Origin: Bacteroidota bacterium
GTDB lineage: Bacteria > Bacteroidota > Bacteroidia > Bacteroidales > B18-G4
Length of the DNA stretch: 22,673 bases
Assembly: GCA_003648575.1 (NCBI GenBank)
Contig: QMPN01000022.1
Coordinates: 1-22,673, forward strand
Direction of reading: 5' to 3'
Positions 1 to 7,307 of the stretch are shown in pieces; position 1 is the first letter of the stretch; each line of letters starts with the position of its first letter. The translations under genes were made by a program, and so were the position numbers. The notes beneath the pieces were generated by a model. That model did not search any database and was not told where the DNA came from. It worked only from the letters and a program-made list of their open reading frames with translations.

Positions 1-240
1 CTGCGCCCAGCTGCTGAGCTCGGCATAAAGGTCATCAAGCTGGATCATGTGAATAATATCTTCGATCCGCTCCTGCAAAATCGGGTCGAAAGAAGCTTCC
101 CAGGCCGATTCCAGCACAGGTATAGACTCTATTCCATGAGCATGGATCTTGTTCTTGATCTGCTCATAAACTTCCCCGTCGGGCTCATCAAGTAAGCTGA
201 TAAGTGCTTTAAGTTCACTATGTTTATCCTTTTCACCCAT
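1..240 (-). CDS. SirB1/transglutaminase-like protein, N-terminal part
   Basis: The reverse strand reads 80 codons without a stop from an ATG at 238-240 to the window edge, so only the N-terminus is present. The visible part is acidic and helical: it begins MGEKDKHSELKALISLLDEP, continues with a stretch around IESIPVLESAWE, and has RIEDIIHMIQLDDLYAEL near the edge. From family knowledge this resembles the HEAT-like N-terminus of the SirB1/transglutaminase-like proteins common in Bacteroidota, whose transglutaminase-like domain would follow outside the window. The catalytic region cannot be seen, so the family call is inferred from the N-terminus alone. It is divergent from the glucosaminidase gene, with about 80 bp between the two starts. 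Confidence 0.7.
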   Translation of the reverse strand, partial: MGEKDKHSELKALISLLDEPDGEVYEQIKNKIHAHGIESIPVLESAWEASFDPILQERIEDIIHMIQLDDLYAELSSWAQ

Positions 241-296
241 GGTCCTGTTCAGCAATTAGTACCCTGTACATTGATATTTATACCTATTATTGTATT

Positions 297-304
297 CAAA
301 ATTA
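297..304 (-). promoter_or_regulatory. Possible -7 promoter box for the SirB1-like gene
   Basis: The reverse strand reads TAATTTTG, an exact match to the Bacteroidota -7 consensus TAnnTTTG. A TTTC lies 20 bp upstream (325-328) where TTTG is expected, one base off. This would give a leader of roughly 50 nt to the ATG at 240. The region is AT-rich, so a chance match is possible. Confidence 0.35.
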
Positions 305-322
305 ACACTAAATCAGCGCATT

Positions 323-1150
323 TTGAAAAAAAACAAAATACGTTATCAACGTACATTTGAACAAGTGTTTTTGTTCATTATGATCCTTTCCCTCCAGTTT
401 TGTGGAACGACCAGCGAGCGCCATGAGATCATTCCGCCGCTTGCTGTTGCACCCCATGACATCTCCACCATCAAAGACATCCCGGAATCTCATAAAGCCT
501 TCCTGGCCCGCTTCCTGCCGGAGATCCATACCGCTAACAACCAGATCCTGACCTTGAGAAACCAGGTTCTCGATCTGCAGGATACGTTAGTGAAGTTCGA
601 AAAGCTGAGTGATACGCAACAAATCATGCTGAAAAGGCTACTCGCCAGGTATCGCCTGGACCCAATTTCTGCCAAGGCGGAATACACCAAAGAAGATATA
701 TCATTATCCATTGCTGCCTTACTTAAGCGTCTCGACATCATTCCCGTGAAACTTGTGATGGCACAGGCAATCATAGAATCAGGCTGGGGCAATTCGGGCT
801 TCGCCAAAAATGGAAACAACTATTTCGGAGTACATTGCTATACCGATGGCTGTGGTGTGAAACCGGCCGGTAATGACAGTGCCGACTTTTATGTTAAAAC
901 ATACAGGAGCGAGATGGCAGGTATTGAGGATTACCTCTGGATATTAAATACCGGACATGCCTATCGTGGTTTACGTGATACCAGGCTGAAGCTCAAGAAT
1001 GAGAATAAAGCCATTGATCCGATTGCACTGGCACAAGGGCTTTCAGCTTATTCGACCAAAGGGGAGGAATATGTGAAGATGGTCAGCAACATTATAAAAA
1101 ACTATATTCCTGAAAACACCGATGACCTTCTTACAGGCAGCAAACCCTAA
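323..1150 (+). CDS. Glucosaminidase-domain (Bax-like) peptidoglycan hydrolase, probable lipoprotein
   Basis: About 275 residues. A basic N-terminus (MKKNKIRYQR) and a hydrophobic stretch end in LSLQFC near residue 27. This resembles a lipoprotein signal, although Phe before the Cys is atypical. A helical linker follows, then from about residue 130 a glucosaminidase domain: AIIESGWGNSGFAKNGNNYFG contains the likely catalytic Glu (about residue 152), with LAQGLSAYSTKGEEYVKMV near the C-terminus as in Bax/FlgJ-type enzymes. The likely role is cleaving beta-1,4 bonds of peptidoglycan in the periplasm. The start is uncertain. TTG at 323 gives a proper signal peptide; TTG at 290 only adds residues; ATG at 380 would remove the charged part of the signal. 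Its stop codon overlaps the stop of the convergent phosphorylase by 4 bp. Confidence 0.83.
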   Translation: MKKNKIRYQRTFEQVFLFIMILSLQFCGTTSERHEIIPPLAVAPHDISTIKDIPESHKAFLARFLPEIHTANNQILTLRNQVLDLQDTLVKFEKLSDTQQIMLKRLLARYRLDPISAKAEYTKEDISLSIAALLKRLDIIPVKLVMAQAIIESGWGNSGFAKNGNNYFGVHCYTDGCGVKPAGNDSADFYVKTYRSEMAGIEDYLWILNTGHAYRGLRDTRLKLKNENKAIDPIALAQGLSAYSTKGEEYVKMVSNIIKNYIPENTDDLLTGSKP

Positions 1151-2025
1151 AGTTCTGCCCCGCTCAGTCGGTTGAGCACTATTTTGATCAATTTGACAAT
1201 ACTTTCTTTGGGTTTCCGGGTGTAGGTTTCATTTACCCTGTTTGCCAGGATGGTGCATACGGTAAGGGTGTTATGACCGAGCAGTTTCCCCAGCGAGTAT
1301 AATGCCGACGTCTCCATCTCGAAATTAATGATGCGCTCATCCTTATAACGAAAGGCAGAGATGCGATCATTCAGATTGGGGTATGCTGCCGGCAGCCGGA
1401 TCTCCCTGCCTTGTGGGCCATAAAAGCCCGGAGCCGTGATGGTGATCCCCTTAATAAAGCCTTCTCCCATGAGTTTTTCCAGCACGTCGGAGCCTTTGAC
1501 GATATACGGTTCTGCCAGCTCCTGAGGCCAGTCAGTTTGTCGAATAAAAGCTTCAGCCATCAGCTTATCACTGATCTCCTTATTCTTGTAAAAATGAAGG
1601 AGCCCGTCGATCCCCAGGCCATACTTTGCCATGGCAAAAGCATCGACAGGGATATCAGCCTGAACAGCACCTGAGGTTCCCAGGCGGATAATATCGAGAG
1701 AGGTATGCTTCTCCTTAACGGTACGTGTAATGAGATCGACATTTACCAGTGCATCGAGTTCATTCATCACGATATCTATGTTATCGGGCCCCATACCCGT
1801 CGACATAACTGTTATCCTGGTTTTGTTCAGGGATCCTGTGTGGGTCACTATCTCGCGGTTCTCGAATTCGCATTCGATCTTATCGAAAAATGCAGAGATC
1901 ATGGGTACCCGTTTCGGGTCACCCACCAGGATTATCTTCCTGGCAAGATGCTCAGGCCGAAGGTTAATATGGTACAGGCTACCATCGGGGTTGAGTATCA
2001 ATTCGGATTCTTTAAGCCGCTTCAT
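1147..2025 (-). CDS. Nucleoside phosphorylase (uridine phosphorylase-like)
   Basis: 292 residues of the PNP_UDP_1 fold, which splits nucleosides with phosphate into free base and (deoxy)ribose-1-phosphate for salvage. Visible motifs are the phosphate-site stretch LVGDPKRVP (residues 34-41), STGMGPDN near 75-82, RLGTSGAVQ (114-122) and the ribose-binding NFEMETSALYSLG (residues 234-246, with E236, M237 and E238). The family usually has 250-290 residues, so this is full length. The QGREIR segment near 205 sits where uridine phosphorylases carry base-recognition residues, so uridine is a reasonable but unproven substrate. A promoter box ends only 4 nt before the ATG, suggesting an almost leaderless mRNA. 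The gene is divergent from the universal stress gene and convergent with the glucosaminidase gene. Confidence 0.87.
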   Translation of the reverse strand: MKRLKESELILNPDGSLYHINLRPEHLARKIILVGDPKRVPMISAFFDKIECEFENREIVTHTGSLNKTRITVMSTGMGPDNIDIVMNELDALVNVDLITRTVKEKHTSLDIIRLGTSGAVQADIPVDAFAMAKYGLGIDGLLHFYKNKEISDKLMAEAFIRQTDWPQELAEPYIVKGSDVLEKLMGEGFIKGITITAPGFYGPQGREIRLPAAYPNLNDRISAFRYKDERIINFEMETSALYSLGKLLGHNTLTVCTILANRVNETYTRKPKESIVKLIKIVLNRLSGAEL

Positions 2026-2029
2026 CGTA

Positions 2030-2060
2030 CAAATTTAATAACTTTGCGCCGTTAATAAAA
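2030..2060 (-). promoter_or_regulatory. Promoter of the nucleoside phosphorylase gene
   Basis: The reverse strand has TTTT (2057-2060), then 19 bp, then TAAATTTG (2030-2037), an exact -7 box (TAnnTTTG) with a one-base-off -33 box. The box ends 4 nt before the ATG at 2025, so the transcript would start at or very near the start codon. Its -33 element lies just downstream of the facing universal-stress promoter box at 2039-2046. Confidence 0.55.
2039..2046 (+). promoter_or_regulatory. -7 promoter box of the universal stress-cinA unit
   Basis: TAACTTTG matches the Bacteroidota -7 consensus exactly and lies 19 nt before the ATG at 2066. No good TTTG is seen at the -33 spacing, so the promoter may be weak or activator-dependent. 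It is separated by one base from the facing -7 box of the phosphorylase gene. Confidence 0.45.
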
Positions 2061-2065
2061 GCGAT

Positions 2066-2962
2066 ATGAAGAACATCTACAATACCATACTGGTTCCAAC
2101 CGACTTTCAGGAGCGCTCTCTGGCAGCACTGGAAGAATCATTTAACCTGGCTAAAATGACCGGTCTTGAGATTACCCTCTTCCATGCGATCAGGGATAAT
2201 CAGAATCTTTTTTCAGCTTTTGGAGGTGAACGATCCAAGACAATGAAAAAAGAGTTCGAAGACCAGATCAGGGATAAGATGCAGCAGATCGCATCGGATG
2301 CTTCCAAAAAATCTGGCACCCATGTAAATGCAGTGGTCTCCCACGGTAAACCTCATGACAAGATCCTCAAGGGAGCACATCTTCTTCACTCCAAGTTCAT
2401 TGTCCAGGGCTTTAATAGTGAGAATATAGGCAGTGACAGCAATCAGATCGGCACCAATGCTTTACGGGTTGTAAAAAAGGCTGAATGCCCTGTGATCACT
2501 ATAAAAAACAACCATTCACAGGATGGTTGCAGAAGCATATTGCTGCCTCTCGACCTTACACAGGAGACCAGACAGAAGGTAGGCCATGCTATTGAAGCGG
2601 CAAAGATGTTCGGCTCCACTATCAAAGTGGTTTCTGTTTACTGGTCGACAGGAAGCAAGGAAGTATTGAAAAAGCTAAAGCAGCAGATGGACCAGGTCAC
2701 TGTATTCATAAAGAAATCCGGAGTAAGTTGCAGTGGGGAAATCATTGAAAAACATGGCAGTTCCAAGACCCTGTCCCCACTGATTCTGGATTATGCCGAG
2801 AAAGAAAAAGATGTTGACCTCATCATGATCATGACCCAGCGTGAAGCGGGGCTTTTCGACCTTTTCCTTGGTTCGTCGGCACAACACATTTTATCTCATT
2901 CGAAGATTCCCGTGATGACCATCATTCCCAAGGAACTGGGGTTTTCTTCAATGATAAATTAA
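2066..2962 (+). CDS. Tandem universal stress protein (two UspA domains)
   Basis: 298 residues with two UspA domains in tandem. The first (about residues 1-147) starts MKNIYNTILVPTDFQERSLA and ends with VVKKAECPVITIKN. The second (about 153-290) starts RSILLPLDL and ends with a GSSAQHILSHSKIPVMTI segment. The G-x2-G-x9-G(S/T) ATP-binding motif is only partly kept: LGSSAQHIL is present in domain 2, whereas domain 1 has a looser IGSDSNQIGTNALRV. ATP binding is therefore more plausible for domain 2. The protein is cytosolic with no signal peptide. The family responds to starvation and stress, often through unknown partners. cinA starts 3 bp after the stop, so the two genes almost certainly share a transcript. 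Confidence 0.88.
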   Translation: MKNIYNTILVPTDFQERSLAALEESFNLAKMTGLEITLFHAIRDNQNLFSAFGGERSKTMKKEFEDQIRDKMQQIASDASKKSGTHVNAVVSHGKPHDKILKGAHLLHSKFIVQGFNSENIGSDSNQIGTNALRVVKKAECPVITIKNNHSQDGCRSILLPLDLTQETRQKVGHAIEAAKMFGSTIKVVSVYWSTGSKEVLKKLKQQMDQVTVFIKKSGVSCSGEIIEKHGSSKTLSPLILDYAEKEKDVDLIMIMTQREAGLFDLFLGSSAQHILSHSKIPVMTIIPKELGFSSMIN

Positions 2963-2965
2963 GAG

Positions 2966-4210
2966 ATGACAACGGAGATCATCAGCATAGGCGATGAGCT
3001 TCTGATCGGGCAGGTGGTAAACACCAATGCTTCCTGGATCGCCGAACAGCTGAATCTGGCCGGCATCGAGGTTATACGCATCACTACCATAGCCGATACC
3101 GGGGAGGAGATCCTCCGGGCACTGGATGAAGCTTCCAACAGGGCCGAGGTGATCCTGCTCACCGGAGGCCTGGGCCCCACCCGTGATGATATCACAAAAA
3201 AAACACTCTGTGATTATTTCGATAGCGGGCTTGTCTTCAATGAGGAGGCATTCGAGAATATTGTAAAACTCTTTGGTAATCGCGGTCTACCCATCACTAA
3301 CATTAACAGACAGCAGGCCGAAGTCCCCGAAAATTGCACCCCCATCGTAAATGATAAGGGAACGGCACCCGGCATGTGGTTCGAGAAAGAGGGCAATATC
3401 TATGTATCCATGCCAGGCGTTCCCTATGAGATGAAATCCATGATGAGCAGAGAGATTTTGCCAAAGCTGGCAGGCCGACTCAGCGGATTGTTCATCCTTC
3501 ATAAAAAAGTGAATACCCAGGGCGTCGGAGAATCCTGGCTTGCAGAGATGATCAGCGAGTGGGAAGACGGGCTCCCGGAACATATGAAGCTGGCATACCT
3601 GCCCCAGCCGGGGATGGTCAGGCTAAGGCTGAGCGGATCAGCACAGAATGCCGGGAAACTCAATCTTGAAATGGATCAGCAGATAGAAAAGCTGGCGGGC
3701 CTCATCCCCGAGCTGATCTTCGGCTACGGCGAGGTTAACCTGGAAGAGGTGCTTGGAAACTTATTGAAAGAAAGAGGGCAAAGCCTGTCTACCGCCGAAA
3801 GCTGTACAGGTGGTTATATCGCCCATCTTATTACCAGCATTCCGGGAAGCTCTGCATATTTTAATGGCAGCGTAGTAGCTTATTCAAACCAGGTCAAAAC
3901 AACTATCCTCGGTGTAAAGGAAGAGACCCTGATCGCGTATGGAGCGGTGAGTGAGCAATGTGTGACTGAGATGGCCAGAGGGATAAAAGATAAGTTCAAC
4001 ACAGACTACTCAATTGCGATATCAGGCATTGCAGGACCCGATGGAGGCACGGATGAAAAACCTGTTGGCACCGTCTGGATCGCCATCGCAGGGCCCACTT
4101 CAGTATTCACTAAAAAATACATTTTCGGCAATGACAGGCAACGCATCATAAGAGTTGCCGCACTCACTGCCATGAACCAGCTCCGGCTAATGATATTAAA
4201 AGGACATTAA
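2966..4210 (+). CDS. cinA: CinA family protein / NMN amidohydrolase
   Basis: 414 residues, the usual two-part CinA length. The N-terminal molybdopterin-binding-like domain (about 1-170) carries SIGDELLIGQVVNTN, ILLTGGLGPTRDD and VSMPGVPYEMKSMM. After a linker, the C-terminal CinA/PncC domain (about 255-412) carries TAESCTGGYIAHLITSIPGS, GSVVAYSNQVK and ISGIAGPDGGTDEKPVGTV. The PncC-type domain converts nicotinamide mononucleotide to nicotinate mononucleotide, and the N-terminal domain of related proteins has ADP-ribose pyrophosphatase activity, so the role is in NAD recycling. The start is the ATG at 2966, just after AAGAG, 3 bp behind the universal stress gene. Its TAA overlaps the stop of the convergent DUF362 gene by 3 of 4 bp. 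Confidence 0.95.
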   Translation: MTTEIISIGDELLIGQVVNTNASWIAEQLNLAGIEVIRITTIADTGEEILRALDEASNRAEVILLTGGLGPTRDDITKKTLCDYFDSGLVFNEEAFENIVKLFGNRGLPITNINRQQAEVPENCTPIVNDKGTAPGMWFEKEGNIYVSMPGVPYEMKSMMSREILPKLAGRLSGLFILHKKVNTQGVGESWLAEMISEWEDGLPEHMKLAYLPQPGMVRLRLSGSAQNAGKLNLEMDQQIEKLAGLIPELIFGYGEVNLEEVLGNLLKERGQSLSTAESCTGGYIAHLITSIPGSSAYFNGSVVAYSNQVKTTILGVKEETLIAYGAVSEQCVTEMARGIKDKFNTDYSIAISGIAGPDGGTDEKPVGTVWIAIAGPTSVFTKKYIFGNDRQRIIRVAALTAMNQLRLMILKGH

Positions 4211-6102
4211 TTTCCGGCCTTCACCACCTTTCCCTGTATCGTTTCCTTACCCTTGCCATCCATTACATGGAATTGATATATGTAAAAGCCATCAGGCAGC
4301 TCTGCAGCATTCCATTGTAAGCGGAAAGTGCCTGCATTCATATGCTCTTTATGCATCGCTTTCAGCTGTCGTCCATCCATACCATAAATCTCAAGACTCA
4401 CTTCAGATGCTGTTTCCAGGGAATATTCGAAATATACGTTCGAAACAAATGGGTTCGGATAAGCATTCATGACAGTCATTGCTGTTTTATTCCCTTCAGG
4501 TATATCTGTGATAAGATACTTGATAAGCTCTATTCCATCACCAATTCCCAGGTCACGTGTGTATTGCTTGTCGATATCATTATTCCAGTGCTCATGCACT
4601 CCCATGCTGGGAATGATCACACCATCATCCTCAGGATCATAAATAATTCCTGTAGCCCAATTCGCTGAATCTGCAGCCTGATGCAGGTAGTCATCGGCAC
4701 CGAGCATGTCAGCATACTCATCGAACTGTGCCCGAACGAAATCCATTCCCACAGATTCAATGGCCACATGATCCTGCGATACAAAGATAGAGTTAGGCCA
4801 GTCGTCGTTGAAAGGATTTATTTGCCACTTAACCGGTTCCGAAACCGGCAATTCACCTCCCCAGATACCATCGACAAGGAAAAGCACTGTTTTTTCGCCC
4901 AGGTGCTCATGTTCCATCAAATCTACAAGGTTCCTGAACTTTCCATAGCCCAGGTTTTCGAATCCATTGGAGGTCGGGCTGGGTAGCGCATAATGCAGAT
5001 GCATGGCCCAGTCCCTCCCGATAGAGCCGTAATGGTTCTTGGCGCAGAAGGTTCCGCCGGCCAGGTCATGTTGCTTCAAGCAGCCCATATTGATCATGTA
5101 ATCGGCTTCCTCATAAGCCGTAGGCAATGAATCAGTAATGGTTCCGTCGCCATAATGTATAATGGCTGTTTCAGAATTGACTACCAGTGTACGACCAAGG
5201 TATCCGTGTTTATCGAGGTATTTAACATTCGGGTACAATGGCTGGCACCTGTCCCAGTATTGGTTATAGAAGTTCCTGATGGGGTCACCTATGCTGATAT
5301 CCTCCTGTGCCACCCCAAAAATATCGATAAGCTGTTCGAGCATGGCTACGATCAGTTGCGGGGTACCATCCATCATTTCCAGGTTCAGAATTTTTTCATA
5401 GGTTGCCATGTCGACATTGCCCCACCCTCCTGTGGTCAGGTTCACTTTGATGGCGATCTTTTGTCCGGGCTGGTATCCTACATTGCCATTTCCATGGGTC
5501 TCATTATAATGCCTGAAGAGCGCATCCCATGCCAGGCTATCCGTGTCTTCTTCGCTTAAACTCCGAATCGACTGTGACAGCATATTTTTTATAACCTCGG
5601 CATCCACATTGTCATCCTGGAACCAGTAATCGCCGGGCTCATTGGTGCAACTTTCATCTGTAGCATTGTCATCCCATACCCATACCACCCTGCCGGGATG
5701 TATCCCGCGGGCGATGCCTACAGGTGTATTGGGTGAGTCTCCAGCACTTATTCCGCTCACTCCTGCCCTGCTAACGGCATTATCTCCACCCAGCAGCAGA
5801 AAGAAGCCGATAAGTAAGCCGGCTACTGCAAAAGTTGCCCCCAAATAATTCCTTCCCGTAGATTTGAGTTTCCTGATTGCCATCACTGAAATGCTCATTC
5901 CGGCCAGGTAGGTAATGAAGCTGGCTGCAAATGGTGCAGCTGCCTGCATGCAGGGGTAGGTAGCCCTGCTTGGCTTGGGCACCACCCTGACAATAAACCA
6001 GATAGTGGAAACAATTCCTAAAAGTATGAATACGAGCTTGTTAGATGGGCGATGGCTGGCCAGCCACATTTTCTCTCTGTGAAGATCAGTTTTTATTCTC
6101 AT
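4207..6102 (-). CDS. DUF362 protein with N-terminal membrane helices and T9SS sorting domain
   Basis: About 631 residues. The N-terminus has three hydrophobic segments, KLVFILLGIVSTIWFIVRVV (about 22-41), a segment around ASFITYLAGMSISVMAI, and one around TFAVAGLLIGFFLLLGG. The middle is a DUF362 domain, with CLKQHDLAGGTFCAKNHYGS as its conserved cysteine segment. From about residue 545 a Por-type sorting domain begins with NAYPNPFVSNVYFEYSL and includes GFYIYQF. Such domains normally direct proteins to the outer membrane by T9SS. No function is known for this DUF362 type. ATG at 6100-6102 was chosen; the frame can be extended three codons to a TTG at 6109-6111. Membrane helices plus a T9SS signal is an odd combination. 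The gene converges on cinA with overlapping stops. Confidence 0.82.
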   Translation of the reverse strand: MRIKTDLHREKMWLASHRPSNKLVFILLGIVSTIWFIVRVVPKPSRATYPCMQAAAPFAASFITYLAGMSISVMAIRKLKSTGRNYLGATFAVAGLLIGFFLLLGGDNAVSRAGVSGISAGDSPNTPVGIARGIHPGRVVWVWDDNATDESCTNEPGDYWFQDDNVDAEVIKNMLSQSIRSLSEEDTDSLAWDALFRHYNETHGNGNVGYQPGQKIAIKVNLTTGGWGNVDMATYEKILNLEMMDGTPQLIVAMLEQLIDIFGVAQEDISIGDPIRNFYNQYWDRCQPLYPNVKYLDKHGYLGRTLVVNSETAIIHYGDGTITDSLPTAYEEADYMINMGCLKQHDLAGGTFCAKNHYGSIGRDWAMHLHYALPSPTSNGFENLGYGKFRNLVDLMEHEHLGEKTVLFLVDGIWGGELPVSEPVKWQINPFNDDWPNSIFVSQDHVAIESVGMDFVRAQFDEYADMLGADDYLHQAADSANWATGIIYDPEDDGVIIPSMGVHEHWNNDIDKQYTRDLGIGDGIELIKYLITDIPEGNKTAMTVMNAYPNPFVSNVYFEYSLETASEVSLEIYGMDGRQLKAMHKEHMNAGTFRLQWNAAELPDGFYIYQFHVMDGKGKETIQGKVVKAGN

Positions 6103-6214
6103 GATCAGCAAGAAATTGTTTAATATATAAAAGTAGACAATATTTAAGGGGAATAGGTTGGCTCAACAGCTTTTTTTTTCATTTCGTTTGAATTATTGAA
6201 AAAATATTCCGTTC

Positions 6215-6245
6215 TTTGCACTCCGTTTTTCGAGCGATAATTTTG
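6215..6245 (+). promoter_or_regulatory. Promoter of rpmB
   Basis: TTTG (6215-6218), 19 bp, then TAATTTTG (6238-6245) is a perfect match to the Bacteroidota housekeeping promoter in both boxes and in spacing. The ATG of rpmB is 13 nt downstream of the -7 box, so the leader is short, in the order of 8 nt. Confidence 0.78.
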
Positions 6246-6258
6246 AAAAAATAAGAAG

Positions 6259-6498
6259 ATGTCAAGAATTTGTGAAATAACAGGAAAGAAAGTGATCTCA
6301 GGGAACAACGTATCCCATTCACACATAAAAACCAGAAGAAAATTCTATCCAAACCTCCAAACCAAGCGTTTTTACATTCCGGAGGAAGACAGATGGGTGA
6401 CCATTAAGGTATCTACTGCTGGCATTCGTACCATCAACAAAAAAGGTATTTCCGCAGCCCTCAAAGAAGCCAAAGAAAAAGGTCATTATACAGGCTAA
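6259..6498 (+). CDS. rpmB: Large-subunit ribosomal protein bL28
   Basis: 79 residues, the normal bL28 length. The start MSRICEITGKKVISGNNVSH is typical, followed by the basic segment HIKTRRKFYPNLQTKRFYIP and the C-terminal VSTAGIRTINKKGISAALKE. It is part of the large ribosomal subunit. The gene has its own consensus promoter and a strong terminator 23 bp after the stop, so it is transcribed alone. In many Bacteroidota rpmB is followed by rpmG (bL33) and a small DUF4295 gene; neither is present here. There is no CxxC pair, so this is a zinc-free form. Confidence 0.97.
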   Translation: MSRICEITGKKVISGNNVSHSHIKTRRKFYPNLQTKRFYIPEEDRWVTIKVSTAGIRTINKKGISAALKEAKEKGHYTG

Positions 6499-6520
6499 AA
6501 AGCCCACAAAAGATATTCCG

Positions 6521-6554
6521 ATGCTGTCATGTTTTCATGGCAGCATTTTTTTTT
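6521..6554 (+). terminator. Rho-independent terminator of rpmB
   Basis: Stem ATGCTGTCATG (6521-6531), loop TTTT, stem CATGGCAGCAT (6536-6546) pairs over 11 bp with one G-U pair and is followed by an unbroken run of T to 6554. It lies 23 bp after the rpmB stop. Confidence 0.88.
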
Positions 6555-6586
6555 GCTAAAATATTAATTACATGCCTGCGTTAATT

Positions 6587-6617
6587 TTTTCAATGATGCC
6601 GAATTAGGTTATTTTTG
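6587..6617 (+). promoter_or_regulatory. Promoter of the secreted-protein/TonB-receptor unit
   Basis: TTTT (6587-6590), 19 bp, then TATTTTTG (6610-6617) gives an exact -7 box and a one-base-off -33 box. The -7 box ends 6 nt before the ATG at 6624, so the mRNA is probably leaderless or nearly so. A TTG that could extend the frame (6615) lies inside this box, which argues against it as a start. Confidence 0.58.
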
Positions 6618-6623
6618 CAACAG

Positions 6624-7307
6624 ATGAAGGTTCTCACCACTTTATTTATACTATTGATTTCATTCTCATTTACCTGTAGTTTGAAAGCACAGGTATTTGA
6701 AGAACCCCAAAGCGATGAGTTGATCCAGTTCTCGGGGGTGATCCTGACCACGGACAGCCTTCAGGCCATTTCTTTGGCGCACATCATAGTAATCAACTCC
6801 ATGCGGGGAACGGTAAGTGATTTTAGCGGATACTTTTCTTTTGTTGCCAAGAAAAAAGATACGGTACAATTTTCAGCCATTGGCTTTAAAACTGTCCACT
6901 TCATCATCCCTGATTCCGTCACCAACAACCGCTATTCACTTATACAGGTCATGTCGACCGACACCATATGGCTGACTGAAACCATTATTTATCCCTGGCC
7001 TACCAAAGCCGAATTCAAGGAGGCATTTCTCACCCTCGAGATCCCTGATGACGACCTGGAGGTGGCCCGCAAAAACCTCAGTTCCGAACAACTGTGGATC
7101 AAGGCGCAGAACCTGCCTGCCAGTGGTAGTGTCAACTTCAAGTACCTGATGCATCAACAGGTCGAAAAGCTGTATTATAACGGACAAACACAACCCATAA
7201 GCATCCTCAACCCTTTTGCCTGGGCCAAGTTCATTAAATCCTGGCGGGATGGCGATTTTAAGCGCAAACCCGTGGATTTCCATCCCCCTGAAGAAGAACT
7301 TCCATGA
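6624..7307 (+). CDS. Secreted carboxypeptidase-regulatory-like domain protein
   Basis: 227 residues with a clear signal peptide (MKVLTTLFILLISFSF..., ending near LKAQ). The segment from about 35 to 105 (FSGVILTTDSLQAISLAHII, MRGTVSDFSGYFSFVAKKKD, VQFSAIGFKT) is a carboxypeptidase-regulatory-like beta-sandwich of the type found at the front of Bacteroidota receptors. The rest, about 110-227, is charged and has no recognised domain; it contains ETIIYPWPTKAEFKEAF and ends with an acidic PPEEELP. No catalytic residues are seen, so it is probably a periplasmic or surface binding protein. The stop TGA overlaps the start ATG of the TonB-dependent receptor (ATGA), indicating translational coupling and a shared job at the outer membrane. 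ATG at 6624 was preferred to TTG at 6615. Confidence 0.8.
   Translation: MKVLTTLFILLISFSFTCSLKAQVFEEPQSDELIQFSGVILTTDSLQAISLAHIIVINSMRGTVSDFSGYFSFVAKKKDTVQFSAIGFKTVHFIIPDSVTNNRYSLIQVMSTDTIWLTETIIYPWPTKAEFKEAFLTLEIPDDDLEVARKNLSSEQLWIKAQNLPASGSVNFKYLMHQQVEKLYYNGQTQPISILNPFAWAKFIKSWRDGDFKRKPVDFHPPEEELP

Noticed and set aside
290..322. N-terminal extension of the glucosaminidase to a TTG at 290.
   Set aside because: The extra residues weaken the signal peptide by placing the hydrophobic stretch further from the N-terminus, and no ribosome-binding site precedes it. The start at 323 gives a normal MKKNK signal.
1411..1674. Many open frames on the opposite strand of the phosphorylase, DUF362, aminotransferase and kinase genes.
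   Set aside because: They lie wholly within well-supported genes, show no family motifs and have no promoters.
6615..6623. TTG start at 6615 for the secreted carboxypeptidase-regulatory-like protein.
   Set aside because: The TTG is part of the -7 box TATTTTTG, so it would not be transcribed from that promoter.
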